NCBI RefSeq assembly: GCF_030272615.1
Contig: NC_081409.1
Location: 876,625,594 to 876,689,593 of the forward strand
Reading direction: 5' to 3'
DNA from: Cryptomeria japonica
Taxonomy: Eukaryota > Streptophyta > Pinopsida > Cupressales > Cupressaceae
Length of the DNA: 64,000 nt
The notes beneath the pieces are model-generated. The model was not told the DNA's origin. It made no database searches and saw only the letters and a list, made by a program, of their open reading frames with translations. The position numbers and the translations under genes were made by a program. Shown here piece after piece: positions 46,710-57,901 of the stretch (the first letter of the stretch is position 1; each line of letters starts with the position of its first letter).

Positions 46710-47233
46710 TGTAGGCATCTAAAAATGGTCAACGCTTGCGGTGTCATACTTTAACATGTCCACGTGACCTTATTTTAGGGTTTTTGCATCCTATTAACAT
46801 TTCTTCTATGTCGCACACTTGATCTTTATTATTTGTTGATATTTTGTCATTCATTTGTGTTTCTTGCATTTGTCGTATTTTCAATTAGGTCTTGTCAACT
46901 TTATCATTATCAATTGTGATCTTTGATCATTATTAATATTATCATGTCAATTGGACATCGTCAACCCTTCTCAATGTCGAATTAGGGTTTTGTCCTGATC
47001 AATCATCAATTTATCAATCTCTTATCAATTTGGATCGATTAGTCATTGGTCCTCATCAATTGGCGTCTATCAATTTCATCCTTGTCAATTTTGATCAATT
47101 TATCATTGATCTTTATCAATCAACATTGACACTTTATCAATTACCCAATTTTCATCATTAAATCATGATCAAATCAACCCTATATCAATTATCTTTTGTC
47201 ATGGCCTAATTATAATCCTTGCATTTCAAATTC
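46710..47233 (+). repeat. Tat-type LTR fragment J, interrupted at 47234
   Basis: It starts TGTAGGCATCTAAAAATGGTC, in the style of the other Tat LTRs. From 46880 it is built of irregular TTTATCAATTNNGATC words. It stops where a copia-type LTR end begins at 47234, so it was probably split by that insertion. Confidence 0.6.
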
Positions 47234-48169
47234 TGTTATTAGGAGGGTCCGGTTATTACTGAGAGGGGGGGGGGTGAATCAGTAATAAGATAAATCTGCA
47301 ATACTTCACAAACTCTTCAAAAACCAGTACTGGTAACTATTCAAACAATCACTTAAACTGATTTACCAAACCTTTTCCTTAAGTATTTATCAATATGCAT
47401 ATAAAGTAATGATATCAAATCTACACATAAACAATGCATCTACCATATGAACACAAAGATTTTTCATGTGGAAACCCAAATGGGAAAAACCATGTTGGGA
47501 ATTAGCACCCACAAAATATTTGCACTTTTGGAATGAGCTCGGTGAAAGGCCTACCCTAGTTAGGAGCTTTACAATATGCTCAGTTAAGAGAAGACCCTGT
47601 TAGGAGTCACCCGGTGAAGGGATTCAACCTTAGCTCTATTAGGAGCTCTACCCTATTAGGAGTAACCTTGCTAGAGGATTTTAAACTCAAACTAATGAGC
47701 CACCTAGTGAAGGGATTTACAAATAAGACCTGTTTAAGTCTACCTGGTTAAGGGATTTCAACTACTATAACTGTTAGGGAACAACAGTGCAAATGATTTG
47801 ATCACAACACTTCCTTGCTTGCTAGTACAAATCCTTTTCAGCTCAATTGTGATTCTCACATGTAGACTCTCCAATCTGGTTTGACACACTCTTCTTCTCA
47901 AATAACTGACACAAAAACCCTTCTCAAACTAGACCTAAATACACTTTTCAACTAGTTCAGTTACATAACCCTAGCAATAATCAAAATACATTGAATTTAC
48001 ATCAAGTATGATAAAACAATCCGCCAAAATACATTACAGATCATTACAACAAATTTCAAGACAATTTACACCGTGGAATGACCACTGCACATCACCACAC
48101 ATCAATTTGGTAAGCAATCAAACCCTTGTCACATTCTGCTAAGCATTTTGTTGTTTCGCAAGAAATCTG
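47234..48169 (-). repeat. Copia-type LTR fragment K (minus)
   Basis: The minus strand ends ...GGGTGA-opposite words followed by CCTAATAACA at 47234, like the copia LTR end ATTCACCCCC...CCTAACA at 6000-6033. A run of ten or more G lies near 47261. Words such as GTTAGGAGT and GGTGAAGGGATT recur at 47580-47780. The start of this LTR is not identified, so the right boundary is provisional. Confidence 0.45.
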
Positions 48170-48813
48170 TGTTGGCATTTTTTATGTTTATGTTGTGATT
48201 GTCATTGATGGACACACACTTGTATTGAGATCCGCTTTATATGTATGAGCTCATGCTCAATTGGTATTTGTTCCAACTAGTATGTTGTACTCTAGTCTTT
48301 TGACTAGTGGTGATTTTGCAGAATATGTTTCGCGGTCTGAAGCGGCATGTCAACCCCAAGCGGTTCGCAGATCACAAGTGGTACGAGGAAGCAAAGCGAC
48401 ACAACACATTCTTACCAGTCTTCATTTTTGTCAAACCGGCAACCAACATTTTTGTCAAACCAGCAATCGGCGTTTTGTATAAACTGGTAACACTCTGTGA
48501 TGAGTTACCAACCGACATTTTGTGATGAGTTACCAATCCACTGATTGTTTGACGGTGACGACACATTGACGGTGATTCTTGTGTCGTGTTACTGAGTATG
48601 TCCAGATTCACTGAACCTAGGAAATTGTAATGTAATCCTATTGGACCGACATGAAATCAAATTCCTTTAAAAGGACATCATGTCTAGGATTTTCAAGTTG
48701 TTGAAAGAGCTGCGAATAGGGTTTATGTTGAGCTAGGGTTTAAGGTGAAAGAGTAGAGCGATCTTATGAGAGAAGATCGAGTTGTAATTGTATATGGTGA
48801 AAATTAATAACAA
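48170..48813 (+). repeat. Copia-type LTR fragment L (plus), cut by element C
   Basis: TGTTGGCATTTTTTATG followed by GTCATTGATGGACAC resembles the start of the copia LTR at 5257 (TGTTGGCATTGC...GTCATTGATGG). It is lost at 48814 where the LTR of element C begins. The predicted rest lies beyond the right edge of the window. Confidence 0.5.
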
Positions 48814-49556
48814 TGATAACAATATTGAAAGGCTAAACGAATCCAACCACAAAACCTTAGCCTAACAATCAACAAAGATCCACCATAACATATGAAGATT
48901 ACCTAAGACAATGCAAATCAAATGAAATCACAAAGATTATACCATCACATGTCCAATAGGGTTTTGATCTCCATTCTTCCTATCTCCATTGATCTTGCTT
49001 GATATATTTGCTCTCAGATTTTATATGCACAAGAGCTCAACAAAGAACAGAATGTGGTTGCAAGTAGGATCGTAGTGTAGTCAAGTCCTCCAAATCGTCG
49101 ATTAGGGTTTGATAATGAAGGAAGCATCTCCTTATATAGAAGACACTATATGAAATGGAGGGATAAGATTGAGAGGTGTAAAAGGAGGTCGGCTATGATT
49201 AGAGGGTAGGTAAAAGAAATAATAAAATAATGAAAGAGGTAGGTAGTGTAGGAATTAAGAGATGAGTGACATGTGTCATGGGTAGAAAAGGTTAATGAAT
49301 TAATTAAATAAATAAAGATTTATTTAATTAATAGAAGAAGTAGGATAATTAAATAAATAAAATATTTATTTAATTTAGGAAAAGGATAATTTAAATAAAT
49401 AAATGTATTTATTTAAATGAGAAATAAGGCTAGAAGAGGATAAATGAATTAATTAAATAAATAAAGATTTATTTAATTAATAGAAGAATTAAGCTTAGAT
49501 AATTAAATAAATAAAAATATTTATTTAATCAGACATGACAATTTTAGGTGTCTACA
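48814..49556 (-). repeat. 3' LTR of Tat element C (about 743 bp)
   Basis: On the minus strand it starts TGTAGACACCTAAAATTG (49556) right after the polypurine tract and ends near CAATATTGTTATCA (48814). AACAA (48809-48813) would be the target duplication. Its right 482 bp match 1-482. Confidence 0.8.
49131..49138 (-). promoter_or_regulatory. TATA box of the element C LTR
   Basis: The minus strand reads TATATAAGGAGATGC, identical to the copy at 57-64. It lies about 420 bp into the LTR. Confidence 0.6.
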
Positions 49557-49571
49557 TTTTGCCCCTCTTTG
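49557..49571 (-). promoter_or_regulatory. Polypurine tract of element C
   Basis: The minus strand reads CAAAGAGGGGCAAAA directly before the LTR start. It fixes element C as minus strand and makes the PMD gene antisense. Confidence 0.88.
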
Positions 49572-49795
49572 AGACAATGCGGCTTGTCGCGTTGTTTCGA
49601 AGAAGATAATATGAACTGATACAGAGTTGCCCCAAGATGGGAATGATATGCCCCCTCGAGAGATTGGATGAAAATGTCTGAAAAGATTGCAGACAATCTC
49701 TCGATAAGAAAGACGGGATAGAATGGACTGACCGGATAAAGTGACAATGTCACGGATAACGAAGACTGACTCGGGAAACGAGGGCTAGGGCAGTC

Positions 49796-49803
49796 TATAA
49801 GAT
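49796..49803 (+). promoter_or_regulatory. Candidate TATA box of the antisense PMD gene, element C
   Basis: CTATAAGATAG lies about 95 nt upstream of the exon 1 ATG, equivalent in place to TATAAAAA in element I. Confidence 0.55.
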
Positions 49804-49892
49804 AGACCACGGGGGAATACATCCTCATTGTCATCTACATCTTCACGAGATCAAAGTGCAGAGCAAGAAAAGAGCAGGAGTAGTCAGCAGCG

Positions 49893-49958
49893 ATGGCTTT
49901 CGTGCATAGATTCGACCATGTTTGCCGATTTCAGAGGCCAGCAGAGGCAGGAGAGCCG
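49893..49958 (+). CDS. Element C: PMD gene, exon 1 (22 codons)
   Basis: ATG at 49893 opens 22 codons ending in GAGCCG, followed directly by GTAAGT. The peptide contains HVCRFQRPAEAGEP, matching HVHRYQRPATYGPP of element I exon 1. The donor phase (0) agrees with exon 2, which begins GAG TAC TTG CCA after TTGACTGCAG. No longer ORF covers the exon. It is predicted from splice signals and from conservation between the two elements. Confidence 0.75.
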
Positions 49959-50078
49959 GTAAGTACCACCAAACCTCTTTGTACTTTGACGCATTCAATT
50001 TTGTCATTAATGCCTGTTGAATAGAGCAATAAATGCGCTTAGAAGTAGAGATAAAAAAATGTCAAAAACTGTTGAAAC

Positions 50079-50320
50079 GCGTCTGTGTCGGTGCCAGGCG
50101 TGTCTGTGTCCGCCAGGTGCGTCTGTGTAGGTGCCAGGCGCGTCTGCGTCTGGAACCGCGTTTGCGTCGGATGCGGGCGCGTTTATGTCATTCAGGAGCA
50201 TTTGCATCGCCAAGTCGCGTTTATGCACGGTATAAGCACGTTTGTGTTATACAGGCGCGTCTATGTTGTATGGGCACATCTGTGTAGTCTGTAGGCGCGT
50301 TTGTGTCAGTCAAGCGCATT
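50079..50320 (+). repeat. Array of GCGCGTCTGTGT words in the PMD intron
   Basis: About 13 variants (CGCGTCTGTGTCGG, CGTGTCTGTGTCC, CGCGTCTGCGTC, CGCGTTTGTGTCA) recur every 18-20 bp. The same word occurs about 12 times in the gag leader at 62487-62765, inverted on the chromosome and therefore in the same sense relative to gag transcription. Confidence 0.9.
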
Positions 50321-50454
50321 TGCATTGAAAAATGCCAGTTTTGGTCTTCTAGGTCAAATCGGCAGTTCTGTGATGAACATACGCTGTCGATTGGATAAGC
50401 TGCTGAGAGGATACACTCAAGTAGGTCCTCTAGGAAAACTAGGATAGATCAAGG

Positions 50455-50730
50455 CACTTTGTGATGAACAGTGAGTACCAAGATAGAGTACTTTGTGATG
50501 AACAGGGAGTACCCACAGTATGAGCAGCACTTTGTGATGAACAGGGAGTGTAAATGTGAGTAACACTTTGTGATGAACAGGGAGTGTCACACACGTAGTA
50601 CTTTGTGATGAACAGTGAGTACTACTAGGATAGATAGTAACACTTTGTGATGAATAGTGAGTGTCACTAGAATAAATAGCTATGTACATTTAGATAACGA
50701 GTAGCATTTTGTGATAAACAGTGAATGCCA
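50455..50730 (+). repeat. Interspersed repeat TTTGTGATGAACAG, seven copies
   Basis: The 20-bp core ACTTTGTGATGAACAG(G/T)GAG begins near 50457, 50488, 50531, 50567, 50603, 50642 and, decayed, 50706. The intervals are 31-64 bp with variable spacers that often repeat GTAGTA or GAGTAC. It fills the acceptor-proximal half of the PMD intron. A single related word (TCTGTGATGAACATACGC) lies at 50367. Confidence 0.92.
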
Positions 50731-50765
50731 CGATGACTGACATGATTTGATTTGGTTGACTGCAG

Positions 50766-52763
50766 GAGTACTTGCCAATGCTGGAGTCATGGGAGAGATT
50801 CCCGTCGACGCAGAGGTTGCGACCTGAGCTATCAGTTGGAGACAGGGCTGCCATCGAGGAGATGGGTCTGAGACATGTATTATATGTGCCTGAGTTTCGG
50901 GCAAACATGGGTTTGCTGACTGTGCTTACTGAGAGATGGCACTCTGAGACGTGCACATTCCATTTACTGATGGGTGAGATGACAGTCACCCTTGAGGATG
51001 TATATAGGATTCTGCGGGTGCCAATCGATGGAGATTTGATCCCCTATGATCGAGATAGAGACCGGGAGGCATTGAGACGGGTATTTCAGGACCCTAGATT
51101 AGAGATGAGGGCAGAACATGTGGCATGGGACACCATGACTACTACAGGGTTAGCATTGCCGGCTGTGATCGGAGGAGCGATTAGTGGATTCCTATGTCCA
51201 GACAGGGCGACACGGGGATTGGCTGTGGGCTGGGGGGGAGCACTGGAGACACTGGTGACACAGCACACCAGATATGCCTAGGGACCCTGTGTGCTGGCCC
51301 ATTTATATTACGAGCTACATCAGTTTGTTTATCACGGGTCAGTGGGATTGGGCTGCGGGGTGACACTATTGCAGGTTTGGGCTTACGAGCATCTGCCAGT
51401 GACGAGGCCGATACACTTCAGAGGCAGGGGACATGGATGTAGTTTTGTGCATCTGTACGATATGATCACCTCGCAGCCACGGATTGGCAGGTTGGAGCAT
51501 TGGCGGCGGGTGCTAGATGATATCGATGTGGTCATATGGAGACCATATCTAGGCTACGAGGAGTGGGAGGATGATGCAGTGGAGCTGCCCTACACCTTCC
51601 GGAGCAGGTACCTAATTGGGCGGACACCCTATGTGCTAGAGAGGCAACTTGTGGACAGGGTTTGCAGGCAGTATGACAGGATTCAGAGGATGCCACGGGG
51701 CTCGGGCATGTATGCCCGCACAGTCAGAGATTAGGCGTAGTTTGGGCCGCTGCTGTCATATGATCAAGCACTTACACAGCTGGCAGAGATGGTGCCCCTA
51801 CCCTGGGACATGTGGCCTGAGATTGAGGACGCCAGGATGGATGCTGAGTATTCAGCATATTGGGCAGAGCATCCATTCCCACGATTGACAGATCCAGGGG
51901 AGCTATTGGATGGAGATGGAGGTGGGGACGATGATGATGATGGTGGAGGTGATGGGGGTAGAGGCCAACGGTGGTGGAGGGGAGTAGTTGGGGAGAGGCG
52001 AGTTGCACCTCGGAGGGAGGGTGGGGAGGAGAGACAGGCTCAGATGGTGAGGGGTCGCGGTGGATTGCCCTTACAGGTACCAGCAGCACAAGGTCCCAGG
52101 CAGGTACAGAGACAGGGACAGGTACAGGGATAGGTGCTAGTACAGGCACAGGAGCAGGGACGAAGATAGGTACAGGCACAGAGGCATGTACAGAGATAGG
52201 TACCTGTATAGGCACCAATACAGGTACAGGGGAAGGCACCCAGAGAGGGGGAGCCACAGGCAGAGGTAGAGGGGGTTGACCCAGAGGAGGATGAGCTGAT
52301 TGAGCTCAGGGAGATCTGCCAGGGCCAGGCAGATGAGATACAGGATTTGGAGAGGGAGAGAGATCGGCTCAGGATGAGGCTCAGAGATACTGAGCGGAAG
52401 AGAGATCAGGCTATCCAGCGCTATACAGAGGCTGAGACAGCGCTGAGGGCAGGGAGACAGGCAGCGGAGGACACAGGGGCAGGATATGCATATGTCCTAT
52501 GGGCCGGAGAGGAGATAGGGTACTGGAGGGACCTCTACTACGGTGCAGTGCTAGCAGATCAGCGAGCGAGGAGCTTCCATAGACCGTCGCGTACAGCGAT
52601 AGCTACGGGAGGGAGTCGAAGGAGGCAGGCATCTAGTGGTGGGGTCATGGGTCCTCCACCACCACCAGATAGAGGGCACAGGCAGGATGATCCTGGGGCG
52701 GGTCCTTTAGGGGCTCAAATTCCACCGAGGCCAGGCCGCTCCGAGGGATGGAGTTCATCATAG
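50766..52763 (+). pseudogene. Element C: PMD gene, exon 2 (plant mobile domain), seven amber stops
   Basis: One plus-strand frame runs 666 codons to TAG at 52761-52763. The N-terminal 170 residues are a plant mobile domain: MGLRHVLYVPEFRANMGLLT, TERWHSETCTFHLLMGEMTV and LEDVYRILRVPIDGDLIPYD. This fold is shared with the Arabidopsis MAIN/MAIL1 proteins and with several plant transposons; its biochemical role is unsettled. A second conserved part follows (SFVHLYDMITSQPRIGRLEH, VIWRPYLGYEEWEDD), then a Gly/Asp/Arg linker, a Q-V-Q-A repeat, and a coiled coil (LRMRLRDTERKRDQAIQRYT). In-frame stops at 51279, 51732, 51738, 52131, 52167, 52197 and 52209 are all TAG. There is no frameshift. It lies antisense between pol and the 3' LTR. 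Confidence 0.85.
52080..52260 (+). repeat. GTACAGGCA/GTACAGGGA hexamer-based repeat
   Basis: The coding strand repeats (G/C)TACAGG(C/G)A and ACAGAGA units, giving a Gln/Val/Ala-rich stretch. Four of the seven amber stops fall here, where CAG is the dominant codon. Confidence 0.85.
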
Positions 52764-54448
52764 CCATAGAGGGCTCCCATTGTATCAGTGTTGTACCATT
52801 TTTTTTGTATTATAGACACCTGCGGGTGATTGTAGCCATATGATTTTGACATCATTGTATCATGACACTTTATATATATATATGAGATGATTCATCTTTG
52901 CGGCAGCTATATGCATGTGTACCTATGTGATGAGATGTTCTTATGTGATGCTTATGATATGGATGCAAATATGTATGTAATGCAATATTTTTGTTCTTTT
53001 ATGTTTTAAAATGTTATGCCAATGCAAATGTAAATGTATGTAATGCATATGAATATGATAATGCAAATGTAAATTGTGCTAATAGATGTTGTGTGCAGGA
53101 TGTGATGCAGTTGTGATATCTATATGTATGCATGAAATGCTTATATGTGGTAATGTAGGTGCAACTACATGAAATGCAAATGTTTTTGGTGTGTCATTAT
53201 ACTCAGTCATGTGATAGCAGGCTACACGGACTCGAGAAGGACGATGGAAGTCAATCAAGAAAGGGGGATGGAAGACAGAAGATATGAAAGTGAAAGAGCT
53301 TCTTGTGCGTTATCATCATTGAGCTTTATTATGACAAGATAGGTTATGACAATCGAGGCATATGTTCGACCCAGAAAGTCATTGTACCTGTTTGCATGGA
53401 GATAAGATAGTCACAAACAAGGAATGCCCCAGTTCACACTAGAATCACAGTGTCCTCATATCCTTGGACAAGTCATAGCATTACTAAGAGACAATCCACA
53501 GACAGCAAAAGAAAAATAGGTGACGATACCCCATCCTTGCCTTTCTAGTCAAAGACATCCTGGAGATAGAATCTCTAGTCAGAGACATCCTGGAAAAGCT
53601 AAAAGACATGTCACCAAAAAAGATGAAATCAAAAGAAAACCAAGACTCGACACCAACATCCACTGTAGTCCTCAAGTTTAGTGTCTCTTGTCACTTGTAT
53701 AAGTCTTATTTGATTGTGGTTACAATGTTTACTTTCACAGAAAGGATAGATAGCACTGAACCATAATGTTGTCTGAGTCTGTTGAAAGGTTTGATTTGTT
53801 GAAGCCCATTGTTGCTGCTGTGTCTCGTCTGAAACTGACTGAATCCATGAAACTGATACTTTATTGTGAACAAGATGAAACTTTATTGCGGATCTATGAT
53901 GCAAATGTTGCTTTATTGCGGATCTGTGCGCGGATAGACTGAAGAAAGCTGGAAGAAACTGTACTCCTCGAAACATGTGATGCTCTCAGTTCCACACCCA
54001 TTACTAGACGTAGGATTTGCCTTAGCCACAAATAGGAGTTGATTTATTATGGATGGAAAGGGGTGAAAAGGAATGTTTATTATGAATGGCTAACCAATCT
54101 TGGGTAGATCAATAACAAGCCATGATGGGAATGGGTAAGTTTATTATGAACGAATTGGTCGTGAGTGTGTGCAAAGTGAAGTGATGAAAGAGAATTCCGA
54201 AGGAGGGAGGAGCAATGTCTCTACGCATGGCGCTGGTGACCCAGTTTTCACCATGGTACTTGCCCAGGGTGCCACCAAAGTGGTTTTCACCGTTGGACGA
54301 AATTATTTCTCTTTACTTTTTTCTATTTTTCAATTTTTTTTGTGTCACAAGGTGCCTGTTTGCCAGGTTTTCACCAAGTAACGATTTTTTTTGTATTTTT
54401 TGAAATTTTTGATTTTTTTGTATTTTTGAATTAGGATATTCCGACGAG
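52764..54448. other. Spacer between the PMD gene and pol, no gene
   Basis: The two genes converge across this 1.7 kb. It contains an AT-rich stretch of ATGCAAATGTAAATGTATG words (52960-53160), a duplicated ACTTTATTGCGGATCT at 53880-53930, and T-rich stretches at 54300-54430. I recognise no protein. Confidence 0.55.
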
Positions 54449-57400
54449 CTATGTGTAGAACCTGCAAAGGTGCATGTTGTTGATAGGATCCTCCAAAGGT
54501 TCACCTTCTGTAGTTGAGAGCTGATATGCCCCAGATCCATATGCTGCTGTAATGATGTAAGGACCAAGCCAATTTGGTTTGAACTTGCCCTTCTTCTCTC
54601 TGTCTTGTTGATTCTTGGGGTTTTCTCTGAGAACCAAGTCACCTACCTCAAATGTGCGAGGCTTGACCTTGTGATTGTAGCTGCGACTCATTCGTTGTTG
54701 GTAAGCCTTGAGATGATTAAAAGCAGTTTGTCTCCGTTCATCTAGCAGTTCCAGTTCTTGTAAGCGAGAGACCCTGTAATCTTCATCAGTGATGATGTTT
54801 TGCAAAGAGACTCATAAAGAGGGTAACTCGACCTCGATAGGCAAGATGGCTTCAGAACCATAGACTAGTGAATAGGGTGTAGCTCCTGTAGGTGTACGGA
54901 TGCTTGTGCGGTAGGCCTAAAGTGCAGGATTGAGTTGGATATGCCAATTACGGCCAACGTCGTCGACTGTCTTCTTGAGGATTTTAAGGATTGTTTTATT
55001 AGACGCCTTAGCTTGGCCATTACCTTGGGGGTAATACGGTGTGGAAAAATGATGGGAAATATGAAAGCGGTCTCAAAGTTCACGAACATCCTGATTTTTG
55101 AAGGGACGCCCGTTATCAGTGATAATGGAAACAGGAATACCATATTGGCAAATGATATAGTTAAGGATGAATGTAGCAATCTGTTTTCCAGTGACTTGTG
55201 TGAGAGGCACGGCTTCAATCCATTTTATGAAATACTCTGTGGCTGTGATAATGAATTTATGACCATTAGAGGAAGGAGGGTGAACCTTGCCTATGAGATC
55301 GAGTCCCCACTGACAAAAGGGCCAAGGAGACACAAGTGGTTGTAGTTCTTGTGCTGGCGCATGTATGAGGTCTCCATGAATTTGACATTGCTTACATTTC
55401 TTGACAAACTGATATGAGTCTTTTTCCATATTGGGCCAGTAATATCCAGTCCTAATGAGTTTCTTGGCCAAGGTAGGACCACTAGCATGTGGACCACATA
55501 TCCCTTCATGCACTTCCCATAACACAATCTGAGCTTCGTCGCTTTCTAAACATCTAAGAAGAGTGCCATCTAGACCTCGCTGGTATAGGATATCAGCTAA
55601 AATGACATATCAAGAGGATTGGCGAATGAAAGTGCGACGTTGGTTATTTGATAGATCAGGAGGTAAAGTATTGTCTTGTAGGTATGTAAAAATGGAACCA
55701 TATAACTGGGATTCGGGACCGACAACACATATCATCTCAGTAGGCATTATCTCATATGAAGGGACCAAAAGGTTATCCACCAAGAACTCATAGCGGGTCT
55801 CGTTTGGAGGTAAATCAATCAATGAAGCAATTGTAGCCATGGCATCTGCGGCGCGATTTTGCTCTCTTGGTATCTGCTCAAAGTCTATCTTTGTAAAGTG
55901 TTGTTTTAGATCATCCACCATTTGTTTATAAGGCATTAACTTTTCATCTTTTGTTTGATAATCCCCAGTTGCTTGACGGATAACAAGTTGGGAGTCTCCA
56001 AAAACACGAAGTTCCTGGATCTTCCATTGAACTGTAATTCGTAATCCTGTTGTTAATGCCTCATATTCCGCTATATTGTTAGTGCAAAGAAATGATAAAC
56101 GGTATGATTTTGGTATAGAATCCCCTTGAGGATTTATAAAGAGGATGCCAGCTCCTGCCCCATGCTGTGTGTATGAGCCATCGAGGTACAGTTGCCATGG
56201 CTTTGCATGTGACACTGCTAAAATGGATTCATCTGGAAATTCTGAACTTAAAGGAACATCATCTATCATGGGAGCATCTACTAATTGATCTGCGATGGCT
56301 TGTCCTTTTATTGCTTTTCTGTCCACATACTCGATGTCAAATTCACTCAGGATCATTACCCATTTGGCCAGTCGCCCAGTAAGCGTTGCCTTATTGAGAA
56401 GGTATTTCAACGGATCTATCCTTGCAACTAACTTTGTCTTATGAGTAAGCATGTAATGTCGTAATTTCTGTGAAGCAAAGACCACGACGAGACATGCGCG
56501 CTCAATTGGTGTGTAGTTTAGCTCGTATCCCACCAATGTGTGATTGATATAGTATACTACTTTTTCCTTGCCTTCAGCGATTTGTTGCGCTAAGAGTGCC
56601 CCCAGTGCTGTTGGAGTAGCTGAAATGTATAATAACAATGGTTGATCTGGAACTGGTGGCATCAGAACTGGCGGATTTAGAAGATAATCTTTGAGCGTCT
56701 GGAAAGCCTGTTGACAGTTGTCATCCCATTTGAATTTGATGTTTTTATGTAGGAGGTGCTGAAAAAGATTACACTTATCTGCCAGTTGTGCTATGAATCT
56801 TCGGATGGACTGGAGTCTGCCTTGTAAGGATCGAAGTTGACTGATATTTCTTGGTGGTTGCAGTTCCAAGATAGCTTTGACTTTTGCTGGATCCGCTTCA
56901 ATTCCTCTTTTGGATACAATGAATCCTAGGAGCTTCCCGGAGGTTACTCCAAAGACACATTTCTTAGGGTTTAATCTTACTTTGTATTTTTCCAATCGAT
57001 CAAAGACAACTGAAAGTATGTCCAAATGTGTATTTCTGTCTATTGATTTGATCAAGAGGTCGTCAACATAATCTTCCACAGTTACATGCATGAGATCATG
57101 AAAGATAGTAGTCATAGCTCTTTGATATGTAGCACCTGCATTCTTTAACCCGAAAGGCATGGCATTCCAGCAGAAAGTTCCCCATGGACAAGTAAATGAT
57201 GTTTTGTGTTGATCCTCGGGTGCGATTCTTATCTGATTATAGCCAGAGAATCCATCCATTAATGATAGCATTTCATGACCTGCTGTGAGATCAACAATCA
57301 AGTCAATGTTTGGTAATGGGAAGTCATCCTTTGGACAAGCTTTGTTGATGTCTCTGAAATCTGTGCAAATTCTGATGCTACGATCTGGTTTACTAACAGG

Positions 57401-57901
57401 TACCAAGTTAGAGATCCATTCAGGATAATCAATTGGACGTATGAATCCGACATCAATTAATTTCTCAAGTTCTGCTTTGACTAGTAATGCCACTTGTGGA
57501 TGCATTTTTCTCAATTTCTGTTTTACTGGTTTTGCCCCCGGTTTGATTGTCAGATGATGCATTACCAAATCTGGATCCAATCTAGGCATATCAGCGTATG
57601 ACCGGGCGAAGTTGATTTGTTGCTCTTTGAAGAAACTTATGAATTTTGACCTTTCAGACTCTGTCAGTGATTGAGCTAGGAATATGTTGTGTGGAACCTC
57701 TTCTGTATCGATGTTTGTTTTGATAGTCTCCTCTACCAACATGGATGATTTTTCCTCATATGATGCTGGGAGAATGTCGAGCCTTCCATCTTCGGGCGCC
57801 TCAGAGAGGTTTTCACCCTCAGATACGTCCTTTATTTTTACTTTTTTGGGGTCAGATAGCGCCACAGTGTGGTTTTCGCCATAAGACGTGGTTTTCGCCA
57901 T
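54449..57901 (-). pseudogene. pol: Element C: Pol (RT, two RNase H domains, integrase) with four in-frame stops
   Basis: A single minus-strand frame of 1151 codons is interrupted at 55612 (TGA), 55075 (TGA), 54919 (TAG) and 54814 (TGA). RT motifs are intact: VPVSKPDRSIRICTDFRDIN, LMDGFSGYNQIRIAPEDQ, MPFGLKNAGATYQRAM and DYVDDLLIKS. A Ty3-type RNase H follows (LLLYISATPTALGALLAQ). Then comes a second, archaeal-type RNase H (LYLDGSYTQHGAGAGILF, FGDSQLVIRQATGDYQTK). Dual RNase H marks the Tat clade. Integrase has the zinc-binding HEGICGPHASG...CKQCQ, the core GLDLIGK and ITDNGRPF, and a C-terminal GPYIITAAYGSGAYQL block. The first 763 codons are open, so decay is recent. Pol overlaps the end of gag-pro because of a 19-bp duplication. 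Confidence 0.93.

Larger units (their letters stand above)
49959..50765 (+). other. Element C: predicted PMD intron (807 bp)
   Basis: It starts GTAAGTACC and ends TTTGGTTGACTGCAG. It contains a CGCGTCTGTGT array (50079-50320) and a TTTGTGATGAACAG array (50455-50730). The length of 807 bp is within the normal range for a plant intron. It joins exon 1 and exon 2 in frame. Confidence 0.72.

Noticed and set aside
50417-50689. Minus-strand 90-residue ORF with LPVHHKVL repeats
   Set aside because: It is the complement of the TTTGTGATGAACAG array inside the predicted PMD intron.
51279-52211. Amber stop-codon readthrough or recoding of TAG in the PMD exon
   Set aside because: Seven TAGs, four of them in a CAG repeat, and no recurring readthrough context downstream; point mutation is simpler.
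51772-52257. 161-residue minus-strand ORF rich in Pro and Val
   Set aside because: It mirrors the Gly/Asp-rich and Gln/Val repeat codons of the PMD exon on the other strand.
57852-57901. Programmed +1 frameshift between gag-pro and pol
   Set aside because: A perfect 19-bp duplication at the junction explains it, and element A has a continuous frame there.
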